Source: Pseudomonas sp. GV071 (GTDB taxonomy: Bacteria; Pseudomonadota; Gammaproteobacteria; Pseudomonadales; Pseudomonadaceae). Taken from it: 64,000 nt of DNA. The position numbers were made by a program, and so were the translations under genes. Location of the stretch: the NCBI RefSeq assembly GCF_003050835.1, contig NZ_QAOJ01000010.1:62001-126000 (forward strand), in the 5' to 3' direction. The number at the start of each line of letters is the position of its first letter. Position 1 is the stretch's first letter. The notes beneath the pieces are model-generated. The model ran no database searches and was not told the DNA's origin. It saw only the letters and a program-made list of their open reading frames with translations. This document shows, in pieces, positions 1 to 12,552 of this stretch.

Positions 1-3198
<3,198 letters not shown>

Positions 3199-3693
3199 GG
3201 CGTGCCTCCTGCGAGCCTTGGCGGGCTGTGAGCCGCGCAAGACTTATGCCAGCCGGGGCGAGGCCGGTGGATTCGCCACCCGCCTCCAGGCCCCGGCACC
3301 AAAATCGCGCTAATGGCGAGGTGTGGGGCAGAGCATCGCACGTAAAGAGGGCAGGTGTGTGACGCAGGAGCTTGGGTGCTGCGCACCAGCTTGTGTTTTC
3401 GAGCGCTGGCGGTGTTCTTTACCGAGTGCGCTGAGCGTTAGGTTTCGGCCCTTCGCTGCCCTGCTGCTAGATCAAGATCACAAGCCAGATCAACAGCGCG
3501 ATTTGCGTTCGCGGGAACCAGCACCCTCCTTCTGCACGATTCTGGATCCCAGCCTGCGCTGGGAAGACGGAGGTTTTTGCCCAGGCCACTGTCGTCCCAG
3601 CGCAGGCTGGGACCCAGGCGCAGAGATAAACAGCAAACGTAGGGCTGCTGTTGATCTGGCGTTTATCTCCCGCCCCGGCCGCCCAAAGACTAC
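3199..3693. other. Gene-free stretch with an inverted-repeat element
   Basis: This 495-base gap separates the DUF2126 gene start from the monooxygenase end. It should hold the promoter of the DUF2126 gene, but I see no convincing -10/-35 pair. Around 3543-3617 lies an inverted repeat, listed separately. A 9-base inverted repeat (gagataaac at 3623-3631, gtttatctc at 3661-3669) could form a weak stem after the monooxygenase stop codon but has no T-run. Short open frames here show no family features and were not called. Confidence 0.6.
3543..3617. repeat. Inverted repeat pair (CCCAGCCTGCGCTGGG type)
   Basis: The left arm (tcccagcctgcgctggga, from 3547) and the right arm (tcccagcgcaggctggga, from 3595) are exact reverse complements over about 18 bases. 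The match continues with interruptions to about 27 bases, and the arms are separated by about 30 bases. Each arm is itself nearly palindromic. Elements of this look are common dispersed intergenic repeats in Pseudomonas and other proteobacteria; that is recollection, not a search. Confidence 0.65.
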
Positions 3694-5019
3694 CTACGCA
3701 TACCGACTAACCGGCCGTTTCAACCCCAAATTATCCCGCAACGTCTTCCCTTCATACTCGGTGCGAAACAACCCCCGCTTCTGCAATTCAGGCACCACAA
3801 AATCCACAAACAACTCCAACCCATCCGGCAAAAACGGCGGCATGATGTTGAAGCCATCCGCCCCACCCTGGGTAAACCACTCTTCCAACAAATCCGCAAT
3901 CTGCACCGGCGTGCCCACCGCCGTGTGATGCCCCCGCGCCCCGGCAATCTTTAAGTACAACTGGCGAATCGTCAGGTTCTCCCGCCGCGCCAGGTCAATG
4001 AACAGGTGCTGCCGACTCTGCATCGCATTGCTCACCGGCAACTCCGGCAACGGCCCGTCCAGGTCGTACTCCGACAGGTCAAACCCGCCCGCCATCCCCG
4101 CCAACAACCCCAGCCCAACCCGTGGCTCCACCAGGTTCTGCAACTCCGCGTATTTGTCCTCCGCCTCGCTCTGGGTAAGGCCGATCACCGGCGAGATCCC
4201 CGGCATGATTTTCAGCTCATCCGCCGCACGCCCATACAACGGCAAACGGCCTTTGAGGTCAGCGTAAAACGCCTGGGCGTTGGCCAGGGTTTGCTGGGCG
4301 GTGAACACCACTTCGGCGGTACGCGCGGCGAGCACTTTGCCGGGCTCGGAAGAGCCGGCCTGAATCAGTACCGGGTAGCCCTGTGGCGAGCGCGGAATAT
4401 TCAGCGGGCCGCGCACTTGGTAGCGCTCGCCCTTGTGGTTGAGGGTGTGCAGTTTTTCCGGATGGAAGTACACACCGGCAGCCTTGTCGCGGATAAAGGC
4501 GTCGTCCTCCCAGCTGTCCCACAGGCCCGTGGCGACGTCGATAAATTCTTCGGCTCGGGCATAACGATCATCGTGTTCGAAGTGCTTGTCGCGACCGAAA
4601 TTCTGCGCTTCCTGGTCCAGTGCCGAGGTCACCAGATTCCAGCCGGCTCGACCGCCACTCAGGTGGTCGAGCGAGGCGAATTTGCGGGCCAGCAGGTAGG
4701 GCTCGTTGTAGCTGGTGGACACCGTGGAAATCAGGCCGATGTGCTCCGTCACGGTGGCCAGACCGGAGAGCAGCACCAGCGGGTCGAATACATCACCCAA
4801 AGCGGTGTATTTACCCAGCGCGTTGTCACCCAGCATGGCCAGGTTGTCGGCGAAAAAGATCGCGTCGAACTTGCCGCGCTCGGCGGTCTGCGCCAGGCGT
4901 TTGAAGTGGGCGAAGTTCAGCCCGCCATCGGAGTAGGAATTCGGGTGGCGCCAGGCGGCCAGGTGGTGGCCGCTGCCCATCAGAAAGGCGCCGAGGGTCA
5001 GGTGTTTAGGTTGGCTCAT
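3694..5019 (-). CDS. FMN-dependent (LLM class) monooxygenase, NtaA/SnaA/DszA/SoxA type
   Basis: A 441-residue flavin-dependent monooxygenase of the bacterial-luciferase superfamily. The N-terminus (LGAFLMGSGHHLAAWRHP), FFADNLAM near residue 55 and SGGRAGWNLVTS near 145 are typical of the NtaA/SnaA/DszA/SoxA branch, which uses FMNH2 supplied by a separate reductase to oxidise nitrogen chelators, sulfones or organosulfur compounds. The ATG at 5019 is chosen over an upstream in-frame start because family similarity begins there and it sits 7 bases after the stop of the TonB receptor gene, which makes a tight operon. No flavin reductase gene is present in the window, so electrons must come from elsewhere. 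The substrate cannot be read from the sequence; an organosulfur compound is an inference from the neighbouring sulfonate-type binding protein. Confidence 0.88.
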   Translation of the reverse strand: MSQPKHLTLGAFLMGSGHHLAAWRHPNSYSDGGLNFAHFKRLAQTAERGKFDAIFFADNLAMLGDNALGKYTALGDVFDPLVLLSGLATVTEHIGLISTVSTSYNEPYLLARKFASLDHLSGGRAGWNLVTSALDQEAQNFGRDKHFEHDDRYARAEEFIDVATGLWDSWEDDAFIRDKAAGVYFHPEKLHTLNHKGERYQVRGPLNIPRSPQGYPVLIQAGSSEPGKVLAARTAEVVFTAQQTLANAQAFYADLKGRLPLYGRAADELKIMPGISPVIGLTQSEAEDKYAELQNLVEPRVGLGLLAGMAGGFDLSEYDLDGPLPELPVSNAMQSRQHLFIDLARRENLTIRQLYLKIAGARGHHTAVGTPVQIADLLEEWFTQGGADGFNIMPPFLPDGLELFVDFVVPELQKRGLFRTEYEGKTLRDNLGLKRPVSRYA

Positions 5020-5026
5020 GGGCACC

Positions 5027-7342
5027 TCAGAAGTCGTAACGCAGGGTGACGCCGGCGGTGCGCGGCTGGCCCAGGGAAGCGGTGTACAGGCCATTGCCGG
5101 CGGTGCCGACCGCTTGGTAATACTCTTTGTCGAAGGCGTTTTTCACCCACAGCGACGCGTCCAGCAGGCCGTCGCCGGTTTCGATTCGCACACCGGTGAC
5201 GAAGTTGGTCAGCGAGTAGCCATCAATGGTCGCCAGGCTGGAGTTATCCAGAGTGCCTTCGGCGTCGGAGCGGTAGCTGTAGCTGCCGGCGATGTAAGGT
5301 TCGAAGCGGTCCACCTGGGAGAATTTGTATTCGGCGTTGAGGTTGCCGATCCAGCGGGAGGCGCCGGCCACTCGCTCGCCGCTGAGGTCGCAGCTGGTGC
5401 CGGGCGCTTCTGCCGGGCAGGGGGCGTCCTTGAAGTCCAGGTAGGTGACGTCGTTGAACGAGCCGTTGGCGTTGATGGTCAAGCCGCGTACCGGCAACAC
5501 CGACGCTTCGAACTCCACGCCGCGCGAGCGCACGGTGCCGGCGTTGGTCAGCAACTGGTAGCCGGTAGCCGAGCCTGGCGGCTGGTAGTACGAGGTGGCT
5601 TGGTAGCCGTTGACCCCGGTCCAGAAGATGTTGGTATTGAACTGCACGCGGTCGTTGAACAGTTGGGTTTTGATGCCCAGCTCGGCATCGTTGGCGCGCT
5701 CGGGGCCGACCAGTAACGAGTCGGCGCCGGCAGTCGGTGCCGAGGCAATGGCCAGGTTCACCCCACCGGATTTCTCGCCGTGGGACAACGAGGCATAACC
5801 CAGTACGTCATCGGTAAATTGGTAGCTCAGGCTGAGCAAGGCCGACGGCGCCGCGTTGTGCAGACCGATCTCGCCGCTGTCGTAGGCACCCACTTGCGAG
5901 GCACGCACGGCGGCACCGAAGGCGCCGGTCGGGCCACCGCCCACCGGTGCCAGGCGCTCGACGCTGGCGGTTTTTTCTTCGTAGGTGCCACGCAGGCCGG
6001 CGGTGAAGTCCAGGCGGTTGGTGATGTGCCAGGTGCCCTGGCCGAACAGCGCGTAGCTCTCGGTATCCACCTTGCCGTGGGTTTCGCTGTAGATATTGTT
6101 CAGCGCGTTGAGGTTGGCACCAATCAGGTTCAGGTCGGCCAGCGGGCCGAGGTCGGAGAAAATCCGATTGCCCAAGTCCTGCTTGAAGGCATAGGCGCCG
6201 ACCACGTAATCGAAGTGCTCGCCCTTGGGCGAAGCCAGGCGAATCTCTTGCGAAAACTGGCGGTCGTGCACTTCGTAGCCATAGTCCTTGATGACCGACA
6301 CGTCGAGCTGGTCGGCATCGTTGGCCGGGTTGAAGTGCCAGTAGCGGTAGGCGCTGATGGAGGTCAGGGTGTAGCCGCCCGCCAGGTTCCAGTTGGCCTC
6401 AACCGAGCTGCCATTCTGGTGCACGCTGACGTTCTGGCGACCGTCGATATTGCTGCGCCCCACTTGCGGGTTGGCGCCGACCAGGGTCGCGCGCTGCCAG
6501 AACGTCGGCCCGCCGCCATAGATCACGGCACTGCCGCTGGTGGAGTTTTCTTCGTTGTACTCGTTAATCCAGCGCAGGCTGAAATCGTCGTTGGGCTTGA
6601 ACAGCAGTTGCCCACGCAGGCCTTCGCGCTCGCCGCCAAGCAGCTTGCGGTTGTCGTAGTCGTTTTCCAGGTAGCCGTCGTCGCGGGTGCGGTAGAACGA
6701 CAGGCGCCCGGCCAGGGTGTCGTTCAGCGGGCCGGAGAGCGAGCCCTTGGTCTGGAAATAACCGCGCTCACCACCGGACACCTCAAGGGTCTTTTCCGGG
6801 GTGAAGGTCGGGCCGCGGGTAGTGATGTTCAGCACCCCGGCGGTGGTGTTCTTGCCGAACAGGGTGCCTTGCGGGCCGCGCAGCAGCTCCAGCTGTTCGA
6901 CGTCGAGCAAGTCGAACGCGGCCATGCCCGGGCGGCCAAGGTAGACGTTGTCCAGATAGACCCCGGCACTGCCTTCCAGACCATCGCTGGCCGGGTTGTT
7001 GCCGATACCGCGCACCGCCAGGCTCGACACCCGCGCGTGCACATAGGCGACGTTTACGCTGGGCAACGCCTGTTGCAGATCCTGAATGCGGTAGACCTTC
7101 TGGGTTTCCAGGTTGGCGCCAGTCAGGGTAGTGATAGGCGTGGGCACTTCCTGCGCGGCCTCGGCACGCCGGCGGGCGGTGACCACCACCGTCTTGAGTT
7201 TGGGTGCGTCCTGTTCGGCGCTGGTCTCAGACTCTTGAGCAGGTGCGGTTTCGGCTGCCAGCAACACGCCAGGCAGGGCCAGCAGCACGGCGAGGGTTAA
7301 CGGTTTGAGGGCCGACTGCGGCCAGTAGGGTGAACGGTTCAT
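5027..7342 (-). CDS. TonB-dependent outer-membrane receptor
   Basis: A 771-residue receptor. The ATG at 7342 is preceded by AAGGAG (7348-7353) at good spacing and begins a signal peptide (LTLAVLLALPGVLLAAETA). Then come a TonB-box-like stretch (KLKTVVVTA), a plug domain (VPTPITTLTGANL to LLRGPQGTLFGKNTTAGVLNI) and a 22-strand-type barrel ending in the C-terminal aromatic signature (TLRYDF). There is no N-terminal STN signalling domain, so control by its own anti-sigma pathway is unlikely. It is co-transcribed with the downstream monooxygenase. Receptors of this kind need not be siderophore receptors: SftP of Pseudomonas putida S-313 is a known TonB-dependent receptor linked to sulfate-ester use. 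The ligand here is unknown. Confidence 0.93.
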   Translation of the reverse strand: MNRSPYWPQSALKPLTLAVLLALPGVLLAAETAPAQESETSAEQDAPKLKTVVVTARRRAEAAQEVPTPITTLTGANLETQKVYRIQDLQQALPSVNVAYVHARVSSLAVRGIGNNPASDGLEGSAGVYLDNVYLGRPGMAAFDLLDVEQLELLRGPQGTLFGKNTTAGVLNITTRGPTFTPEKTLEVSGGERGYFQTKGSLSGPLNDTLAGRLSFYRTRDDGYLENDYDNRKLLGGEREGLRGQLLFKPNDDFSLRWINEYNEENSTSGSAVIYGGGPTFWQRATLVGANPQVGRSNIDGRQNVSVHQNGSSVEANWNLAGGYTLTSISAYRYWHFNPANDADQLDVSVIKDYGYEVHDRQFSQEIRLASPKGEHFDYVVGAYAFKQDLGNRIFSDLGPLADLNLIGANLNALNNIYSETHGKVDTESYALFGQGTWHITNRLDFTAGLRGTYEEKTASVERLAPVGGGPTGAFGAAVRASQVGAYDSGEIGLHNAAPSALLSLSYQFTDDVLGYASLSHGEKSGGVNLAIASAPTAGADSLLVGPERANDAELGIKTQLFNDRVQFNTNIFWTGVNGYQATSYYQPPGSATGYQLLTNAGTVRSRGVEFEASVLPVRGLTINANGSFNDVTYLDFKDAPCPAEAPGTSCDLSGERVAGASRWIGNLNAEYKFSQVDRFEPYIAGSYSYRSDAEGTLDNSSLATIDGYSLTNFVTGVRIETGDGLLDASLWVKNAFDKEYYQAVGTAGNGLYTASLGQPRTAGVTLRYDF

Positions 7343-7539
7343 GCCAGCTCCTTGGGAGAACGGCGCGGGTCCCATCGTGGGCCCGGCATCTCGGTAGTGG
7401 CTGCTGATACTAGGGAGGGCGAAGCGGCTGGGACGGGCTTTGGCGGACAACCCATGGTCCGAAATGGACAACGCGGAACTTATCGCTGTGGGGGGCTTTT
7501 GTGAGAGAGGCTCAGCCTCTCGTACAGGGACCGCGTTGG
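7343..7539 (-). promoter_or_regulatory. Upstream region of TonB receptor/monooxygenase operon with direct repeats
   Basis: On the minus strand a TAGTAT (7407-7412) could act as a -10 box, with no good -35 at the right distance. Two copies of GTTGTCC (7445-7451 and 7466-7472 on the minus strand) lie 21 bases apart, two helical turns, just upstream of where a -35 would be. That layout suits activation by an AraC-family protein such as the one encoded next door. A perfect odd palindrome (7505-7521, gagaggct-c-agcctctc) follows the AraC-type gene and may be a weak terminator, although it lacks a T-run. Confidence 0.4.
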
Positions 7540-8616
7540 TTACACGGCCAATGCAAAAGGTTGCATCACCGCCGCCGGCTTCAACCGCTGCGGCATAACA
7601 GGCATCAAGCTTTGCGTCAGCTCCTCACGCCGCCACTGCCCCGGACTGCAGCCGGTCCACCGGCGAAACGCGCGGTTGAAACTGCTCGGCTCGTTGAACC
7701 CCAACCGGTAGCAGATTTCGTTGATGGAGCAGTGCGACTGGCGCAGGTAGGTGATTGCCAGTTGCCGACGGCTTTCGTCGAGCAAATCTTTGAAGCTGCT
7801 GGCGTGTTTGTGCAGGTGGCGGTGCAGGTTGCGCACGCTCATGCCGAGTTCGTCGGCGACCTTGCTTTGCTGCACTTCGCCCAGGGGCAGTTGGCGCGCG
7901 ATCACGCTGCGTACGCGCTCGGGCAGATTACTGCGGCGCTGGCGCTCGAGGTAGTCGCTCAACACCAGGTCCAGTCCGCGAGCCACTTCACTGTTGCCGG
8001 TGCGCAGCGGCGCCTGCAACCAGGCGTTGTCGTAGTCGATGGCGTTGACCGGGGCATCGAAGCTGACCGGGCAACCGAGCAGTTGCGCCCAGCGTTCGGG
8101 GTTAGCGGGTGTCGGCCGGCTCAGGCAGACACGCTTGATCACCGCCGCCTCGCGCCAGGTTTGCTGAGCGAATTGCACCGCACTGGCGATAAAGGCTTCA
8201 GTGGCAATGCGTTCCACCACCACCCCGTCAACCAGCCCATAGACCAGACGGGTAACGCCGGGCAGCCGCTGGATCTGCATGTCGGCGGAGGTGCTGATCA
8301 CCGAGGAATAGCGGATCGAACGCTCCAGCGCCTCGCTCAGGGTAAAGCTGCTTTGCATGGCAAACGACAGGCCGTGGAAGTCGGTCGGATAACCGCATCG
8401 CGCGACTCGCAAGCCGAAGCATTCATCGCCACTGACACGCAGCGCCGCCCGCCACAGCAGGCTCATATTGGCCTGGGCGATGCGTTGGTTGGCGTCGTGC
8501 AGCGTGGTCGGGTCGATGCCGGCCTCACGCAGTAGCGGCGCGCTGCTAATGCCGTCGGCTTCCAGGGCGCGAACAATCACCTGAGCCCAGGTGGCGATGG
8601 TGTCGATACGGCGCAT
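7540..8616 (-). CDS. AraC-family transcriptional regulator
   Basis: 358 residues. The N-terminal about 200 residues resemble the arabinose-binding-like domain of the OruR/ArgR-type AraC subgroup. The C-terminal about 100 residues hold the two helix-turn-helix motifs, including SVRNLHRHLHKH and the signature ICYRLGFNEPSSFNRAFRRWTG near residues 305-325. The start at 8616 has GGGGGAG just upstream. The gene follows the binding-protein gene on the same strand after 23 bases, so both are probably co-transcribed. It likely controls the TonB receptor operon immediately downstream; this is inferred from position and from the direct repeats there. The effector is unknown. Confidence 0.9.
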   Translation of the reverse strand: MRRIDTIATWAQVIVRALEADGISSAPLLREAGIDPTTLHDANQRIAQANMSLLWRAALRVSGDECFGLRVARCGYPTDFHGLSFAMQSSFTLSEALERSIRYSSVISTSADMQIQRLPGVTRLVYGLVDGVVVERIATEAFIASAVQFAQQTWREAAVIKRVCLSRPTPANPERWAQLLGCPVSFDAPVNAIDYDNAWLQAPLRTGNSEVARGLDLVLSDYLERQRRSNLPERVRSVIARQLPLGEVQQSKVADELGMSVRNLHRHLHKHASSFKDLLDESRRQLAITYLRQSHCSINEICYRLGFNEPSSFNRAFRRWTGCSPGQWRREELTQSLMPVMPQRLKPAAVMQPFALAV

Positions 8617-8639
8617 GGCGTCTCCCCCAGCCCGACGAC

Positions 8640-9692
8640 TTAACGCGAGGCCTGCGCGGCGCTGGCTTCCTGGCCTTGCAGCGCGGCATCGAGGAACGCT
8701 GGCTGGGCCCAGTCTTTAACCGTGAAACCTTTGCGAATCAGCTTCTGCTCCAGGGCCACGTCAACGCCGTTTTGCAGGTTGCCGAGGAACTCCTGGTCCA
8801 GCTGCGGGTTGAAGATTTTCACGAATGACTGAGTACCGGCGTCGGCGTTGAGAATGCTCGCCGGGTAGGTCGACAGCCTGGCCACCAGGTCGACATAGGC
8901 CTGTTTATGTTCTTCGTTGCGCAGCCAGGTGACGGCGGGTTGCTGGGCTTTGAGCAGGCGTTTGACGATATCCGGATGGGCATCGACAAACGCGCCGGTG
9001 CCAACCAGCACGGCCTGCAGACTGCCCGCGCCGTTGAGGTCGGCGGTGCTGATAGGCACTTCGGCCAGGCCACGGGCTTGCAGGGCGAAGACGCCCGGGC
9101 CGGTCCAGGTGGCGTCGATCTGTTTGGCGGCCAGGGCGGCGCTGGAGGCGTTGTAGTCGAGGTTGATCACTTTGAAGTCGCGCTCGGTCAGGCCTTTGCT
9201 GGCCAGCGCTGCGTCAAACGACAGTTGGGTGGCGGTGCCGCGGAAAATCGCCACGCGCTTGCCTTTGAGGGTTTCCAGCGAGGTGATGCCCGAGCCCGGC
9301 AACACGCCGAGGTACTGTTTTACATCGCGGGCGGTGGCGCTGAGCAGGCGGGTGTCGAGGCCATTGGCCTTGCCGACGATGGCCGGCAGGTCGCCGAGGT
9401 AGGCGAAGTCCACCTGGCCGTTGGCCAAGGCTTCGTTTACGGCCGGGCCGGCGCCTTTGAAGAAGGTCCACTGCACTTCGATGCCATCGGCGGCGAATTC
9501 CTTTTCCAGGTCCTGGCGGTCGCGCAGTACGTCCACTACCCCGGCGCCGCTCGGGGTTTTGCCGGCGCTGATATCGGGCACGGCAATACGGATTTGTTTC
9601 AGGTCACCCGCCAGCACGCCGCTGGCGGCCAGGGCCAGCACCAGGGTCAAGGTGGAAGCCGCGGCGCGGCGTAACAGCGGGGAAACGGGCAT
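8640..9692 (-). CDS. ABC transporter substrate-binding protein, sulfonate/nitrate/taurine (SsuA/NMT1) type
   Basis: 350 residues with a signal peptide (TLTLVLALAASGVLAGD, cut near residue 29) and the SsuA/NMT1-like fold: QIRIAVPDISAGK, NGQVDFAYLGDLPAIVGKANG, LKGKRVAIFRGT, QIDATWTGPGVFAL. AGGAG lies seven bases before the ATG. Such proteins capture aliphatic sulfonates, sulfate esters, taurine or related small organics for an ABC importer. No permease or ATPase gene is found in the window, so this is an orphan binding protein whose partner transporter is elsewhere, or it acts only in sensing. It heads a two-gene unit with the AraC-type regulator. Confidence 0.88.
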   Translation of the reverse strand: MPVSPLLRRAAASTLTLVLALAASGVLAGDLKQIRIAVPDISAGKTPSGAGVVDVLRDRQDLEKEFAADGIEVQWTFFKGAGPAVNEALANGQVDFAYLGDLPAIVGKANGLDTRLLSATARDVKQYLGVLPGSGITSLETLKGKRVAIFRGTATQLSFDAALASKGLTERDFKVINLDYNASSAALAAKQIDATWTGPGVFALQARGLAEVPISTADLNGAGSLQAVLVGTGAFVDAHPDIVKRLLKAQQPAVTWLRNEEHKQAYVDLVARLSTYPASILNADAGTQSFVKIFNPQLDQEFLGNLQNGVDVALEQKLIRKGFTVKDWAQPAFLDAALQGQEASAAQASR

Positions 9693-9896
9693 GGGAGAAC
9701 TCCTGCATCAGGTCTGGGCAGCGGGCTGCCGGAAGCGTGCAGGCAAGGTAATGGCGAGGATTGGCGGGAATAAAATAATTAAAACTTGGATTTTTAGCGT
9801 TTAAACGAATAAGCAGATGGGACGCGGGTTCTGTATGGGGGATAAATCCAAGGCATGAAAAATATGCCGGGAAGGTATGAGCCCTGAAGAGTAAAA
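9693..9896 (-). promoter_or_regulatory. AT-rich upstream region of the binding-protein gene
   Basis: The stretch at about 9765-9815 is strikingly AT-rich against a GC-rich background and contains a perfect 10-bp palindrome, cgtttaaacg (9798-9807). AT-rich upstream regions are typical of activator-dependent promoters such as those bound by CysB in sulfur-starvation genes. That link is a guess; no consensus site was recognised. Confidence 0.35.
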
Positions 9897-9961
9897 GCAT
9901 CGCGGCTAAAGCCCCTCCCACAAGGAGCGCGTTGTTTGTGGGAGAGGCTTCAGCCTTGAGC
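9897..9961. repeat. REP inverted pair (REPIN), CCTCCCAC subtype
   Basis: Two REP units in opposite orientation: gcatcgcggctaaagcccct followed by cccaca, and its imperfect reverse complement tgtgggagaggcttcagcct. It lies between the ygiQ terminator and the binding-protein promoter region. Pseudomonas REPINs are non-coding and mobilised in trans by RAYT transposases; none is encoded in this window. Confidence 0.8.
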
Positions 9962-9970
9962 TTTTCCCAA

Positions 9971-9998
9971 ACAAAAACGCCAGCTCGAAGGCTGGCGT
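9971..9998 (-). terminator. Rho-independent terminator after ygiQ
   Basis: On the minus strand, downstream of the ygiQ stop, an 8-bp stem (acgccagc / gctggcgt, 9977-9984 with 9991-9998) and 6-base loop are followed by TTTTTGTTT. Confidence 0.85.
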
Positions 9999-10019
9999 GT
10001 TTGTTTGCAGGCGAAAAAC

Positions 10020-12344
<2,325 letters not shown>

Positions 12345-12552
12345 GGGGGTAACCGTATGGCAGTTGCATGGAAAATCGCGGGCGCGGAATATAGCACAAA
12401 AAATGTACAGAATCCGACTGTGTCAGTCAGCTAATGGCCGATGGATGACGAGAAAAGTCTCATATGATCCGTGATCACAATCTGATGGCATGGCTATACT
12501 CGACGCAGTTTTCATCGCCCGGCCGCAGCGCTTGGCTACAAGGAGTTTTGCG
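12345..12552. promoter_or_regulatory. Divergent promoter region, ygiQ / diguanylate cyclase
   Basis: On the minus strand an extended -10 (TGC before TATATT, 12388-12393) points to ygiQ. On the plus strand TATACT (12495-12500) lies about 50 bases before the cyclase start, with gtgatcac (a perfect 8-bp palindrome, 12471-12478) upstream of it. No clear -35 boxes were found. Confidence 0.4.

Noticed and set aside
7505..7521. Palindrome gagaggct-c-agcctctc as a terminator of the AraC-type gene
   Set aside because: Good stem, but the following minus-strand bases are not T-rich and there is essentially no loop; it may be a REP remnant.
9897..9961. Repeated GCGGCTAAAGCC-type units considered as a CRISPR array
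   Set aside because: Units come as single inverted pairs scattered between genes, with no regular spacers or direct repeats.
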